A stretch of 64,000 nt of DNA from Anaerostipes sp. (GTDB lineage: Bacteria; Bacillota; Clostridia; Lachnospirales; Lachnospiraceae): NCBI RefSeq assembly GCF_018381315.1, contig NZ_JAGZSD010000001.1, forward strand, positions 1-64,000, read 5' to 3'. The notes under the pieces were generated by a model, which had not been told where the DNA came from, ran no database searches, and saw only the letters and a list, made by a program, of their open reading frames with translations. Every line of letters begins with the position of its first letter. The first letter of the stretch is position 1. The translations under genes were made by a program, and so were the position numbers. This document shows, piece by piece, positions 1 through 8,138 of the stretch.

Positions 1-78
1 GGAAAAAAGTCTGCTTTAATCACCAGGCGTAGTTTTTGTACGGAAATACAGGCGGCAGAGGATGGGAGGATATCAAGA

Positions 79-327
79 ATGGCAAAACAGGGACTGTTGG
101 ATTTTTTGGCAGAGAAAAGCGGATGTGCATATCTTTCGGAACTCAGAGACGGGATTAAGAGCAGAGTGATCAATCAAGTTTTGGACAAAGTGGATGCTGA
201 CAGTTTCAGTTTAAAAGAATGGCAGGATGCAGTAGAATACTTTACAGAGGAAAAAGAGAACATTCAGGATCAAAAAAGTGCAAAAAAGCGCTTGAAAAAG
301 CATCTTTCAGGGAAATACAGTAAATAA
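79..327 (+). CDS. Small hypothetical protein, 82 aa
   Basis: Not recognised. The start is supported by GGGAGG about 8 bases upstream of the ATG. The reading frame is open to the window edge, so a longer protein beginning outside cannot be fully excluded. The product is short, charged and Lys/Glu-rich, with no Cys motif, membrane segment or signal peptide, and is probably a helical cytosolic protein. It is followed after 53 bases by a second unknown gene on the same strand. Confidence 0.6.
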   Translation: MAKQGLLDFLAEKSGCAYLSELRDGIKSRVINQVLDKVDADSFSLKEWQDAVEYFTEEKENIQDQKSAKKRLKKHLSGKYSK

Positions 328-380
328 CTTCACAATTTTATAGTTCTGCATAATATAAAAGAAAAAGGAATAGTTTAAGC

Positions 381-959
381 ATGAGCTTTTGTGAAAATAT
401 ATGGGATTCTGATCAGGAAGAAAGTATAAAGATCAAGGGCGGGACAATTGAAAACATCATGCGTTCCGGAACCATTGATTATGTACAGACAACCTGCTTT
501 CTGCCCGAAAGCAGTAAAAAACAGTCTGTTGTCATAATGATTGTGGATGACCATACATTAATCCACTGCAGCAACGGGAAAAAGATCACTTCCAAAGATT
601 TAAAAGAAGGCATGATGATTGATGCATGGGTTTCCATGGCCATGACGCGCAGTATTCCCCCTCAGACCAGGGCGTACAGAATTATTGTGAAAAGCAGTCC
701 TTGCGGAACAGCGCTGACCAACGGAAAAGTGGCCGAAGTTGATCTGCACAACAACTTTCTATATACAGGGATACCCGGCAGAGCCGAAAGCCAGATCCGA
801 TTTGTGGTCACAGAAGATACTCCCATTCTGGACCGCCGGGGCAGCAGAATCCGGCTGCGGGATTTAAGGCAGGGTGACCGGGTGCGGGTAGAGCATGCGG
901 ATTTTATGACGGCAAGCATTCCGCCCCAGACAAATGCATTTATGATTCAAAGATATTAA
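381..959 (+). CDS. Hypothetical protein with an internal domain duplication
   Basis: Not recognised by name. Two halves of about 90 residues resemble each other. Each starts with a G-x-[IV] beta-strand, has a T-x-[IL] stretch followed by a basic segment with K/R-[DL]-L-[KR]-[EQ]-G, and ends in S-I-P-P-Q-T-x-A (residues about 90-100 and 180-190). The pattern is that of small beta-barrel (OB-like, DUF5666-like) domains in tandem. No signal peptide or membrane segment is visible. A terminator follows directly. Function unknown; the duplication is what the sequence shows, the fold is inference. Confidence 0.65.
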   Translation: MSFCENIWDSDQEESIKIKGGTIENIMRSGTIDYVQTTCFLPESSKKQSVVIMIVDDHTLIHCSNGKKITSKDLKEGMMIDAWVSMAMTRSIPPQTRAYRIIVKSSPCGTALTNGKVAEVDLHNNFLYTGIPGRAESQIRFVVTEDTPILDRRGSRIRLRDLRQGDRVRVEHADFMTASIPPQTNAFMIQRY

Positions 960-968
960 ATATTAACA

Positions 969-1006
969 GAAACAGGCAGCAGTCCGCTGTCTGTTTCTTC
1001 TTTTTC
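969..1006 (+). terminator. Rho-independent terminator
   Basis: An imperfect stem GAAACAG-x-CAGC / GCTG-x-CTGTTTC with an AGTC-type loop is followed by TTCTTTTTC. It closes the unknown gene pair upstream. Confidence 0.75.
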
Positions 1007-1063
1007 TGGGCAAAAACCAAAAATCAGTGTTATAATAGAAAGACTATGGAAAGGAGGCCGGGT

Positions 1064-1411
1064 ATGCGGACAAGGGATGAAGTAATTGCATATTGCATGT
1101 CTTTGAACCAGGTTTATGAGGATTATCCGTTTCATGACAGTAACTGGACGGTGATGAGGCATGAGACAAACAAAAAGACATTTGCCTATATTTTTGAACG
1201 GGACGGGCATATTTGGGTCAATATAAAGTGTGATCCGGAGTGGATCTCAGTGTGGAGAGAGACTTATGATTCTGTTGTGCCGGCCTATCATATGAATAAA
1301 AAGTATTGGAATTCAATTATTCTGGACGGTTCCGTCCCGGACAAAGATATAAAACGAATGATCGGGGAGAGCTACGATTTAATCAGGGCGAGCATAAGGA
1401 GGCAGAAATGA
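1064..1411 (+). CDS. MmcQ/YjbR family protein
   Basis: Small cytosolic protein of the MmcQ/YjbR family (CyaY-like fold, often called DNA-binding). It shows the family's early Y-P-F-H segment, the central I-x-V-N-[ILV]-K-C-[DE]-P segment and the late W-x-x-[IV]-x-L-D-G-[ST]-V-P segment. An ATG lies 18 bases further upstream, but AAGGAGG sits between the two, so the inner ATG (M-R-T-R-D-E) is the better start. A TATAAT at 1031 may be its -10 box. The stop overlaps the start of the next gene as ATGA, so the two are translationally coupled. Confidence 0.8.
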   Translation: MRTRDEVIAYCMSLNQVYEDYPFHDSNWTVMRHETNKKTFAYIFERDGHIWVNIKCDPEWISVWRETYDSVVPAYHMNKKYWNSIILDGSVPDKDIKRMIGESYDLIRASIRRQK

Positions 1412-2133
1412 ATACGAGAGAAGCGATCAGCCGGAGATGTTCCAGAAGAACCTATCTTCCGGAGTATTTAAGAGAAAAAGACGCTAAGCCCTTGTTTCAG
1501 ATGATCCGGGAGATCAATAAGGAACAGGGACTTCATCTGCAGCTTATTACAGATGAGGGAAATATATCGAAGATTAAAATGAGTTACGGCATGTTTAAAA
1601 ATGTACATGGTTTTATTGCAATGGTGGGGAAAAAGGACGATCCAAATCTTAAGGAGAAGCTGGGTTATTTCGGTGAAAAGCTGGTGCTGCTGGCCACTGC
1701 TGCAGGACTTGGCACATGCTGGGTCGGAGGTACATATAAAAAAGACAGCTGTGTATGCGATGTGGAGCGGGACGAGAGCCTGGAAGCGGTTATCACCATA
1801 GGGTATGTGGAGACAGATAAGAGGACTAAAGAAAAGATGATTTCATCCTTTGTAAAGAAAAAGGGCAAAACAGCAGAGCAGATGCTGAAAGCAGATGGGG
1901 AAGTTCCGGACTGGATCATGGAAGGTATGGAAGCTGTCGTAAAAGCGCCTTCCGCTATGAACGGCCAGCCTGTGGAATTTTTGTGGCAGAACGGAAAGCT
2001 CAGCGTTTCTGCGGAAGTCAAAAATGGTTTTGAAGAGATCGATATGGGGATTGCAAAACTTCATTTTGAGCTGGGAACAGGAAAAGCAGGGTACTGGGAG
2101 TTAGGAAACGGGGCGGAATTCCGCCCGTTATAA
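1408..2133 (+). CDS. Nitroreductase family protein (TM1586 type)
   Basis: Flavin-dependent nitroreductase-like protein of about 241 aa. The N-terminus R-R-C-S-R-R-T-Y is the usual FMN-phosphate binding start of nitroreductases. The A-A-G-L-G-T-C-W-[VL]-G-G segment near residue 110 is a family hallmark, and A-P-S-A-M-N-G-Q-P near residue 180 is a second copy of the R-x-S/A-P-S-A-x-N-x-Q-P motif. This fits the TM1586 type, in which two half-domains are fused in one chain. The frame is open further upstream, but the coupled ATG after AAGGAGG is the natural start. Substrate unknown. Confidence 0.8.
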   Translation: MNTREAISRRCSRRTYLPEYLREKDAKPLFQMIREINKEQGLHLQLITDEGNISKIKMSYGMFKNVHGFIAMVGKKDDPNLKEKLGYFGEKLVLLATAAGLGTCWVGGTYKKDSCVCDVERDESLEAVITIGYVETDKRTKEKMISSFVKKKGKTAEQMLKADGEVPDWIMEGMEAVVKAPSAMNGQPVEFLWQNGKLSVSAEVKNGFEEIDMGIAKLHFELGTGKAGYWELGNGAEFRPL

Positions 2134-2159
2134 ACAGATGAAATCAGGATGGATGATAG

Positions 2160-3188
2160 ATGAATGAGATTAAATTTTCAACGCTGTGCTATATAGAAAA
2201 GGACCACAAGTATTTAATGCTGCACCGGACAGTGAAAAAGAATGATGTAAATAAAGATAAGTGGATCGGTGTCGGCGGGCATTTTGAATACGGAGAAAGC
2301 CCGGAGGACTGTCTTTTAAGGGAAGTGCGGGAAGAGACAGGACTAAGGCTTACATCCTTTCAGTTCCGCGGCATTCTTACATTTCTTTGTGATGACTGGC
2401 CTATGGAATATATCAGCCTGTTTACAGCTGACGGTTATGAAGGGGACATGATCTCCTGTGATGAAGGCGTCTTAGAGTGGGTGGATAAGAAGGATATCAT
2501 GAACCTGAACCTTTGGGAGGGAGACAAAATCTTTTTTAAACTGCTGGCTGAGAACGAGCCTTTCTTTTCCCTGAAGCTTGTGTATGAAGGAGACCGTCTG
2601 AGACAGGCGTGTTTAAACGGCAGTGATATGGAGCTCTTTGATATCCTCACACCGGATGGGGAAGCTACAGGAGTAGTGAAGGAGAGATCAATAGTACACG
2701 GGAACGGAGACCTACATGGGACTTCCCATATCTGGCTGGTGCGCAGGAAGAAGGATGGATTCGATCTTCTGCTTCAGAAGCGCAGCCTGGGAAAGGATGC
2801 ATTTCCCGGCTATTATGATGTGTCTTCTGCCGGACATATGAATGCGGGAGATGATTATCTGAATACTGCTGTGAGAGAGCTTTCCGAGGAGCTTGGAGTA
2901 CAGGCAGAGCCCCGGGAGCTGCGGTTTATAGGTATGAGAGACTCAGTGGTAAAGGATGTTTTTCATGGGAAACCATTTCACAATCATGAGCTGAGTGCAA
3001 TATACATTTATGAGACAAAGCTTACGGAAGAAGAATTCACCCTCCAGAAAGAGGAAGTGGAGTCTGTGCGCTGGATAGATTTTTTTGAATTCCAGGAAAA
3101 AGTGAAGAAAAAGGAAATAAAGCACTGTATTTTTGAAGACGAGATCCGGATGCTGGGTGAGGCTATGAACTGCAGAGTGGATATTTGA
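2160..3188 (+). CDS. Tandem Nudix hydrolase protein
   Basis: Two Nudix domains in one chain of 342 aa. The first (residues about 5-130) resembles MutT-type 8-oxo-dGTP hydrolases and carries an intact Nudix box (G-x5-E-x7-R-E-x-x-E-E-x-G, beginning G-H-F-E-Y-G-E). The second (residues about 165-320) resembles YfcD/IDI-like Nudix proteins, with W-L-V-R-R and a box that begins G-H-M-N-A-G-D, with Asp in place of the first Glu, and ends R-E-L-S-E-E-L-G. Such fusions occur in Clostridia. Likely roles are cleaning of oxidised nucleotides and a second, unknown diphosphate substrate. The ribosome-binding site is weak. Confidence 0.85.
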   Translation: MNEIKFSTLCYIEKDHKYLMLHRTVKKNDVNKDKWIGVGGHFEYGESPEDCLLREVREETGLRLTSFQFRGILTFLCDDWPMEYISLFTADGYEGDMISCDEGVLEWVDKKDIMNLNLWEGDKIFFKLLAENEPFFSLKLVYEGDRLRQACLNGSDMELFDILTPDGEATGVVKERSIVHGNGDLHGTSHIWLVRRKKDGFDLLLQKRSLGKDAFPGYYDVSSAGHMNAGDDYLNTAVRELSEELGVQAEPRELRFIGMRDSVVKDVFHGKPFHNHELSAIYIYETKLTEEEFTLQKEEVESVRWIDFFEFQEKVKKKEIKHCIFEDEIRMLGEAMNCRVDI

Positions 3189-3196
3189 GTCAGGAA

Positions 3197-3240
3197 AAGG
3201 AGGGAAGCTGTCCGTTGTCAGTTTCCCTCCTTCTTTTATT
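3197..3240. terminator. Bidirectional terminator
   Basis: The stem AAGGAGGGAA-x-CTG / CAG-x-TTCCCTCCTT is followed by CTTTTATT on the + strand and by an A/T-rich tail on the other. It lies between convergent genes, the Nudix gene and the tlpA-like gene. Confidence 0.8.
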
Positions 3241-3817
3241 ATTCCTTTATCAGTTTTTTAATCTCTGATTCTAAGGTGCTTTCTGCCATGGCTCCTCTTG
3301 CCCCGGATACGATGTCACCGTCCCGGCTGACAAAATAAGTTGTGGGAAGAGATTCCGCCTGATAGTTATAAGCAGCTTCCTGTTCCGTATCGTAATAAAC
3401 AGGGAAAGTGTAGCCCTGTTTTTTGATAAAATCAGAGGCTTTTTTCTTTGTCTCTCTTGCGCCGTCAGTCATATTGACCATGACGAAGTCCACTTTGTCT
3501 GAATATTTTTTATACATGGCTTCAAATCCCGGCATCTCCTGCTTGCAGGGAGGACACCAGCTGGCCCAGAAGTTAAGGACAATGGGTTTCTTTCCGGTCA
3601 AAGAGAAAAAGCTGACAGATTTACCTTTGGCATTCTCAGCTGTGAAGTCCGGTGCCGTGACCGTTTCCTGTTTTTCTGTACTTTCATTTGAAGAAGTCTC
3701 TTCCGCTGTTTCCTCTGCCGTATAGTTTTTGCTGAGATTCTGGTAAAGGATAAAAGCTCCGGCTAATAGTATGATGAGGATGATAACAATCCCTATCAGT
3801 TTTGTTCTCTGTTTCAT
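3239..3817 (-). CDS. TlpA-like membrane-anchored thioredoxin
   Basis: Thiol-disulfide oxidoreductase exposed outside the membrane. Residues 7-26 form an uncleaved signal anchor, residues 30-50 are a Glu/Thr/Ser-rich linker, and a redoxin domain follows with the active site W-A-S-W-C-P-P-C and the cis-Pro segment S-L-P-T-T-Y. It lies 9 bases downstream of a ccdA gene, which in known systems supplies electrons across the membrane to such proteins. Last gene of a four-gene operon that starts with an Rrf2 regulator. Likely role: reduction of extracytoplasmic disulfides, possibly oxidised surface proteins. Confidence 0.88.
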   Translation of the reverse strand: MKQRTKLIGIVIILIILLAGAFILYQNLSKNYTAEETAEETSSNESTEKQETVTAPDFTAENAKGKSVSFFSLTGKKPIVLNFWASWCPPCKQEMPGFEAMYKKYSDKVDFVMVNMTDGARETKKKASDFIKKQGYTFPVYYDTEQEAAYNYQAESLPTTYFVSRDGDIVSGARGAMAESTLESEIKKLIKE

Positions 3818-3826
3818 AGATTCCTC

Positions 3827-4498
3827 CTAAAATGTCAAGATTGATAAAAAGCGGTCCATCATTCCGAACATCATCATGAAGCCCACGATAATAAGCAGAA
3901 TACCGGATATTTTTGTGATGATCCCATAGTGGGCTTTGATCCATCCAAATGCGGTCATCAGCCGCTCAATGATAACAGCGCTGATGATGAACGGTATACC
4001 CAGCCCCATGGAATAGAGAAAAAGCATGAGGATCCCCTTGGCTGCGGAACCCTGCTGGGATGCCATCATCAGGGCAGAACCCAGGAACGCACCTACACAG
4101 GGAGTCCACCCAATGGAAAAAACGATGCCGAATATAAAAGATGAGATGAGGGAATGTTTTTTAACTTCCATCTGGCTGCGTTTTGTCCGGTTTAACAAGC
4201 CTATGTTGAATACCCCGATAAAATTCAGGCCGAAAACAATTACAATCAGTCCTGTTACAATGTTTACAATGGTCTTATGTGAATTGAGCAGTCCCCCGAG
4301 AGTGCCTGCAAAGGCACCCAGGAGAACGAATACAAAGGTAAATCCGGCTACAAAGGTTATGGCATTGGAAAGAGCCTTATGTTTCGGCCGGTCTGTCGTC
4401 TCACCTGCAAAATATGAAATGTAGATGGGCAGCATCGGCAGAAGACAGGGTGAAATAAAGGTGATGATTCCTTCTAAAAATGATATCAAATACTGCAT
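3827..4498 (-). CDS. ccdA: CcdA-type thiol electron transporter
   Basis: Integral membrane protein of 223 aa with six hydrophobic segments, of the CcdA/DsbD-beta family, which carries reducing equivalents from cytosolic thioredoxin to extracytoplasmic thioredoxins. The two family cysteines are visible in the motifs S-P-C-L-L-P-M near residue 18 and W-T-P-C-V-G-A near residue 130. There is no cytochrome c maturation gene nearby. Its partner is the adjacent TlpA-like protein and its likely electron source the general thioredoxin pool, although the disulfide reductase in the same operon suggests a stress function. Confidence 0.9.
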   Translation of the reverse strand: MQYLISFLEGIITFISPCLLPMLPIYISYFAGETTDRPKHKALSNAITFVAGFTFVFVLLGAFAGTLGGLLNSHKTIVNIVTGLIVIVFGLNFIGVFNIGLLNRTKRSQMEVKKHSLISSFIFGIVFSIGWTPCVGAFLGSALMMASQQGSAAKGILMLFLYSMGLGIPFIISAVIIERLMTAFGWIKAHYGIITKISGILLIIVGFMMMFGMMDRFLSILTF

Positions 4499-4506
4499 AA
4501 ATTCTC

Positions 4507-5871
4507 CTAGATATTAAATAAGTCGTTAAATGCCTCACTCATGGTCGGGTGCGTATAAATAGTATCTCTCAGTACTGTATATGGAAGATGGGCATCCATG
4601 GCAAGTTTGATCAGGTTAATCATTTCATGGGATTCAGCGCAGAATAGATGAGCGCCTAAAATCTCGTTGGTTTTGGCATCAATTACAGCTTTCAGGAGGC
4701 CTGTTGTCTGGCCCAGAACGTTGGCTTTCGGAATCGCGGCGGCGGGCAGTTTTGCTGTTTTTACCTCATAGCCCTGCTGTACAGCCTCAGCCTCGCTTAA
4801 TCCAACCCTGGAAAACGGAGGGTCTAAAAAGACACTGTACGGTACGGCGCCGCGGTTGTTAATGTTCCGCTCTTTGTTTCCCAGAATCTGTGATTTTACA
4901 ATGCGGAAATCATCCAGAGAGATATAAGTAAACTGAAGGCCCCCGGCCACATCTCCCATAGCGTAAATACCGGGAGCTGTTGTCTGAAGAAATTCATCCG
5001 TCTTTACCGCATTTCTTGGGGTCAGCTCAACTCCTGCGGCGCTGAGATTCAAATCCTTTACGTTGGGACGGCGTCCGGTAGCCACTAAAACAGCATCTGC
5101 CAAAATCTCTTTCGGACCTTCCGGTGTTTCTGCAGATACAACGGTCTGCTGTTCCCTGTCATGTACGGAGCTGATTTTCGTGGAAAGCAAAAGTTCAACC
5201 CCGCGCTCTTTTAAGCTTGCTGCAACGGCATCTGCAATATCCCGGTCTTCTCTTGGAAGAAATACTCCGCCGTCCTGGATCACCGTGACGTCAGATCCAA
5301 AATTCCGGTAGATAGAGGCGAACTCCATACCGATATATCCGCCGCCGATGATAACCAGCTGTCTTGGCAGATCTTCAAGGGAAAGCATAGTCTCGCTGAT
5401 GTAGACACGGCGGCTGCCGGACAGACCTTCAATCGGAGGGATAAAAGGACTTGCCCCGGTGTTAATAAAGATTTGTTCTGCCTCCAGCTCGATTGTCTCA
5501 TCCTGCAGAGCTACTTTTACATGACGGCTGTCCACGAAGGATGCTTCACCGTTGAAAACATCTGCATTTTCGAGGTCAGCAACTTTATGATAATTTTTAT
5601 TTCTGAGTGCATCTGTAAGCTTCGTTTTTTTGGCGGCTGCTTCTTTATACAGTCTTGCCTTTTCTTCAAAGGAAGTATCAAGTTTGGCGGAAAAAGCTGC
5701 ACTTGTCACAAATGATTTGGAAGGAATGCATCCTACATTGATGCAGGTTCCTCCATACATTTTGCTGTCCTTCTCGACAAGGGCTGTTTTCTTTCCGGCG
5801 GCGGCCAAGGTTCCTGCTAATGTTTTTCCGCCTTTTCCGAAACCAATGATCACTGCATCGTATTTTTTCAT
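4507..5871 (-). CDS. rclA: RclA/MerA-like flavin disulfide reductase (probable hypothiocyanous acid reductase)
   Basis: FAD-dependent pyridine nucleotide-disulfide reductase of 454 aa. It has the N-terminal G-F-G-K-G-G-K-T FAD site, the redox pair in G-G-T-C-I-N-V-G-C-I-P-S-K, the NAD(P)H site G-G-G-Y-I-G-M-E-F, and the G-G-L-Q-F-T-Y-I-S-L-D-D and S-H-E-M-I-N stretches that match E. coli RclA closely from end to end. RclA, S. aureus MerA and pneumococcal Har reduce hypothiocyanous acid made by host peroxidases. The start overlaps the stop of the Rrf2 regulator as ATGA, the same pairing as hypR-merA in S. aureus. Function is by homology; substrate not proven here. Confidence 0.88.
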   Translation of the reverse strand: MKKYDAVIIGFGKGGKTLAGTLAAAGKKTALVEKDSKMYGGTCINVGCIPSKSFVTSAAFSAKLDTSFEEKARLYKEAAAKKTKLTDALRNKNYHKVADLENADVFNGEASFVDSRHVKVALQDETIELEAEQIFINTGASPFIPPIEGLSGSRRVYISETMLSLEDLPRQLVIIGGGYIGMEFASIYRNFGSDVTVIQDGGVFLPREDRDIADAVAASLKERGVELLLSTKISSVHDREQQTVVSAETPEGPKEILADAVLVATGRRPNVKDLNLSAAGVELTPRNAVKTDEFLQTTAPGIYAMGDVAGGLQFTYISLDDFRIVKSQILGNKERNINNRGAVPYSVFLDPPFSRVGLSEAEAVQQGYEVKTAKLPAAAIPKANVLGQTTGLLKAVIDAKTNEILGAHLFCAESHEMINLIKLAMDAHLPYTVLRDTIYTHPTMSEAFNDLFNI

Positions 5872-6305
5872 ACTTCATTCTCCTTTACTGTGGAATGACC
5901 AAAAATCTTCTGATCGATAGTCTCAATGGTTACCTGTTTTAAATAATCTCTGCACAAATTATCCAGTTTTCCGTAAACGTCATCCATAATACCTGCCATG
6001 CCGGAGGCAACCAGACAGGGAAGATTGCTGTCGCCGCTGCGCCATGAGGATGAAACAAACTGCACATCCAGGGCTCTGCTGATGTCTTCCAATGTTACCT
6101 TTGAAGGGTCTAAGTCAAATAAATATCCTCCCACCACACCTTCCTTTGTAGAAATCAGGCCCCTTTTTTTAAGTTTGCCCATAATCTTTCGGACTCTGGC
6201 CGGATTCGTACATATATTGGCTGCCAGTTTATCGCTGGATACGCTTTCTTTTTTGTGATTTAAAAAAACAAGTGCGTGGACTGCTATCGTAAATTCGCTG
6301 TTCAT
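5868..6305 (-). CDS. Rrf2 family redox regulator (HypR-like)
   Basis: Winged-helix Rrf2 protein of 145 aa. The DNA-binding part contains V-R-K-I-M-G-K-L-K-K-R-G-L and the wing E-G-V-V-G-G-Y. It has Cys at positions 32, 97 and 118, not the closely spaced FeS-binding triad of IscR/NsrR. S. aureus HypR senses HOCl/HOSCN through Cys33 and Cys99, and positions 32 and 97 fit that pair. It is the first gene of the operon with the disulfide reductase, CcdA and TlpA, so it probably controls its own operon through the direct repeats upstream. Confidence 0.85.
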   Translation of the reverse strand: MNSEFTIAVHALVFLNHKKESVSSDKLAANICTNPARVRKIMGKLKKRGLISTKEGVVGGYLFDLDPSKVTLEDISRALDVQFVSSSWRSGDSNLPCLVASGMAGIMDDVYGKLDNLCRDYLKQVTIETIDQKIFGHSTVKENEV

Positions 6306-6346
6306 ATATTGATCCCCCTCTGTTTCATCAAATATGTAATTATCTG

Positions 6347-6383
6347 AGTTACAGTTTATATTGTAATCATAACAGTTACAGTT
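6347..6383. promoter_or_regulatory. Direct repeats in front of the Rrf2 gene, possible operator
   Basis: The 10-mer AGTTACAGTT occurs at 6347-6356 and again at 6374-6383, 27 bases apart (two and a half helical turns). The segment lies between the divergent Rrf2 operon and the DUF1848 gene and could be the binding site of the Rrf2 protein. Confidence 0.45.
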
Positions 6384-6475
6384 ATTCGTGTCAACAGAAA
6401 ATCTAATAATTTTAAGAATTATATCAGCAGATTGCTTTGGCCATGATATACTATATTTAAAAGGAGAACATCACT

Positions 6476-7444
6476 ATGATTCTGAGTGTAAGCCGCCGGA
6501 CGGATATACCTGCATTTTACGGAGACTGGTTTTTAAATCGAATAAAGGAAGGCTTTGTTCTTGTGAGGAATCCTGTAAATCCAAAACAAGTAAGCTGGAT
6601 TGCTTTGACCAGGGAGAACGTTGACTGCATTGTATTCTGGACGAAAAACCCATCAAACTTTATGCACCGCCTGAAAGAGCTCAAGGACTATCCGTTTTAC
6701 TTTCAGTTTACTTTAAATGGATACGGCAAAGAAATAGAACCGGGGATTCCGGACAAGGAGCAGAGGATGATTCCTCTATTTAAAGAGCTTTCCGGGCAGA
6801 TCGGCAGGGAGAGAAATATCTGGCGTTATGATCCTGTATTAATCAGTGAAAAGTACTCCTTAGAATGGCAGATCCGTAAATTCGAAGAGATGGCAGCATC
6901 CCTGGGCGGATATGCAGACAGGGTAGTCATAAGCTTTCTTGATGTGTATAAAAAGATAAAAATCAGACTGTCCCACATGGGGATCAGACCTCTTACGGAA
7001 GAAGAAGTCTTTTCTTTTGCTGAAGCAGCTGGTGCAGCGGCCGGGAAACACGGTATGGAGGTTGTTACCTGCGCAGAAAAATACGATTTGTCCTGTTTTG
7101 GCATTCAGCCAGGTTCCTGTGTGGACCGCAGGCTTGTGGAAAAGGTCATAGGGATGGATATTTCTGTGGATAAAGATAAAAATCAGAGATCAGAGTGTGG
7201 ATGCGCGGCCAGCATAGATATCGGGGCTTACGATACCTGTCCCAACGGATGTGTCTATTGTTATGCCAACAGGGACGATGTATCTGTAAAGAAGAAGACA
7301 GAAAAATACAGTCCGGAATCTCTGGCGCTCTGCAGTGAACCGGATGCATATGACAGGATAAAAGAGCGGAAGGCAGAGACCTGCGTGGAAACCCAGCTCA
7401 GCTTATTTGCACCGGACATGTGTTATATTAAAAAATACGAATAA
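6476..7444 (+). CDS. DUF1848 family protein
   Basis: 322-aa cytosolic protein of the DUF1848 family, recognised from the N-terminal I-L-S-V-S-R-R-T-D-I-P-A-F-Y, the V-F-W-T-K-N-P motif and the C-terminal cysteine cluster. The cysteines lie in C-G-C-A-A-S-I-D-I-G and T-C-P-N-G-C-V-Y-C-Y-A-N, and the second resembles a radical-SAM-like CxxxCxxC arrangement. The family is TIM-barrel-like and uncharacterised. Start chosen from AGGAG 9 bases upstream of the ATG. The TetR gene begins 19 bases downstream, so the two may be co-transcribed. Confidence 0.85.
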   Translation: MILSVSRRTDIPAFYGDWFLNRIKEGFVLVRNPVNPKQVSWIALTRENVDCIVFWTKNPSNFMHRLKELKDYPFYFQFTLNGYGKEIEPGIPDKEQRMIPLFKELSGQIGRERNIWRYDPVLISEKYSLEWQIRKFEEMAASLGGYADRVVISFLDVYKKIKIRLSHMGIRPLTEEEVFSFAEAAGAAAGKHGMEVVTCAEKYDLSCFGIQPGSCVDRRLVEKVIGMDISVDKDKNQRSECGCAASIDIGAYDTCPNGCVYCYANRDDVSVKKKTEKYSPESLALCSEPDAYDRIKERKAETCVETQLSLFAPDMCYIKKYE

Positions 7445-7463
7445 AGGAACAGAGGTGAATGAT

Positions 7464-8012
7464 ATGGATGCTTCCGAGAGGACAAAATATAAACTGGCCA
7501 AAGCCGTCAAAGAGCTGATGGCTTATACGCCGGTGGACCGGATCACGGTGAAACAGATCGTGGAGTGCTGCGGTCTCACAAGGCAGACCTTTTACAGGAA
7601 TTTTAAAGATAAATATGACCTGGTAAACTGGTATTTTGACAAACTTGCCATCGTGTCGTTTGAGCAGATGGGGGTCAGCCTGACTCTAAGAGAAGGACTG
7701 ATCAAAAAGTTTGAGTTTATCAAGGGAGAGCGGCATTTTTTTACTGCGGCATTCAGGTCAGAAGACCATAATTCTCTCCTTCAGCATGATTATGATTTCA
7801 TCTACAGATTTTATTCCGATATTATAAAAAAGAAGCTTCAAAAGGAAATACCTGCGGACATCAGGTTTCTTCTTGAGATGTACTGCCGCGGTTCGATTTA
7901 TATGACCGTTCAATGGGTGACAGAGGGTATGAAACGAAGCACAGAGGAGATGGCAGATCTGCTGATCCGTGCCCTGCCGCCGGAACTTTCAGAGCTTTTA
8001 AAAGATCTTTAG
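7464..8012 (+). CDS. TetR family transcriptional regulator (DhaS-like)
   Basis: 182-aa regulator with an N-terminal helix-turn-helix (I-T-V-K-Q-I-V-E-C-C-G-L-T-R-Q-T-F-Y-R-N-F, residues about 27-50) and a C-terminal ligand-binding half of the DhaS/TetR_C type. An earlier in-frame ATG lies inside the DUF1848 gene; the ATG used follows an AGAGGTGA ribosome-binding site. It stands directly upstream of fucO. DhaS-type regulators act on glycol or dihydroxyacetone genes, so control of fucO is a plausible inference. Confidence 0.8.
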   Translation: MDASERTKYKLAKAVKELMAYTPVDRITVKQIVECCGLTRQTFYRNFKDKYDLVNWYFDKLAIVSFEQMGVSLTLREGLIKKFEFIKGERHFFTAAFRSEDHNSLLQHDYDFIYRFYSDIIKKKLQKEIPADIRFLLEMYCRGSIYMTVQWVTEGMKRSTEEMADLLIRALPPELSELLKDL

Positions 8013-8030
8013 GTTACACTTTTTTGGGAT

Positions 8031-8070
8031 TGTCACATTTTTGACATTCAGTGAAATCTGTCACTTGTCC
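8031..8070. promoter_or_regulatory. TGTCA inverted repeat upstream of fucO
   Basis: TGTCA-6 bases-TGACA (8031-8046) is an inverted repeat, and a further TGTCACTTGTCC follows at 8059. It lies between the TetR gene and fucO, and is a candidate TetR operator. No clear -10/-35 pair was identified. Confidence 0.35.
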
Positions 8071-8138
8071 GGCAGCCATAAGGAGATTAAACTGGAGTTA
8101 AAGAGACAAATGACCAGTGGTAAGTTAAGGAGGTTGCT

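Noticed and set aside
2109..2130. Palindrome GGGCGGAATTCCGCCC at the end of the nitroreductase gene
   Set aside because: Lies inside the last codons and lacks a T run; could be a hairpin but is not supported as a terminator.
3239..4498. Cytochrome c maturation genes
   Set aside because: CcdA and a TlpA-like protein occur in ccm loci, but no heme-lyase or c-type CxxCH protein is present; the redox operon context explains them better.
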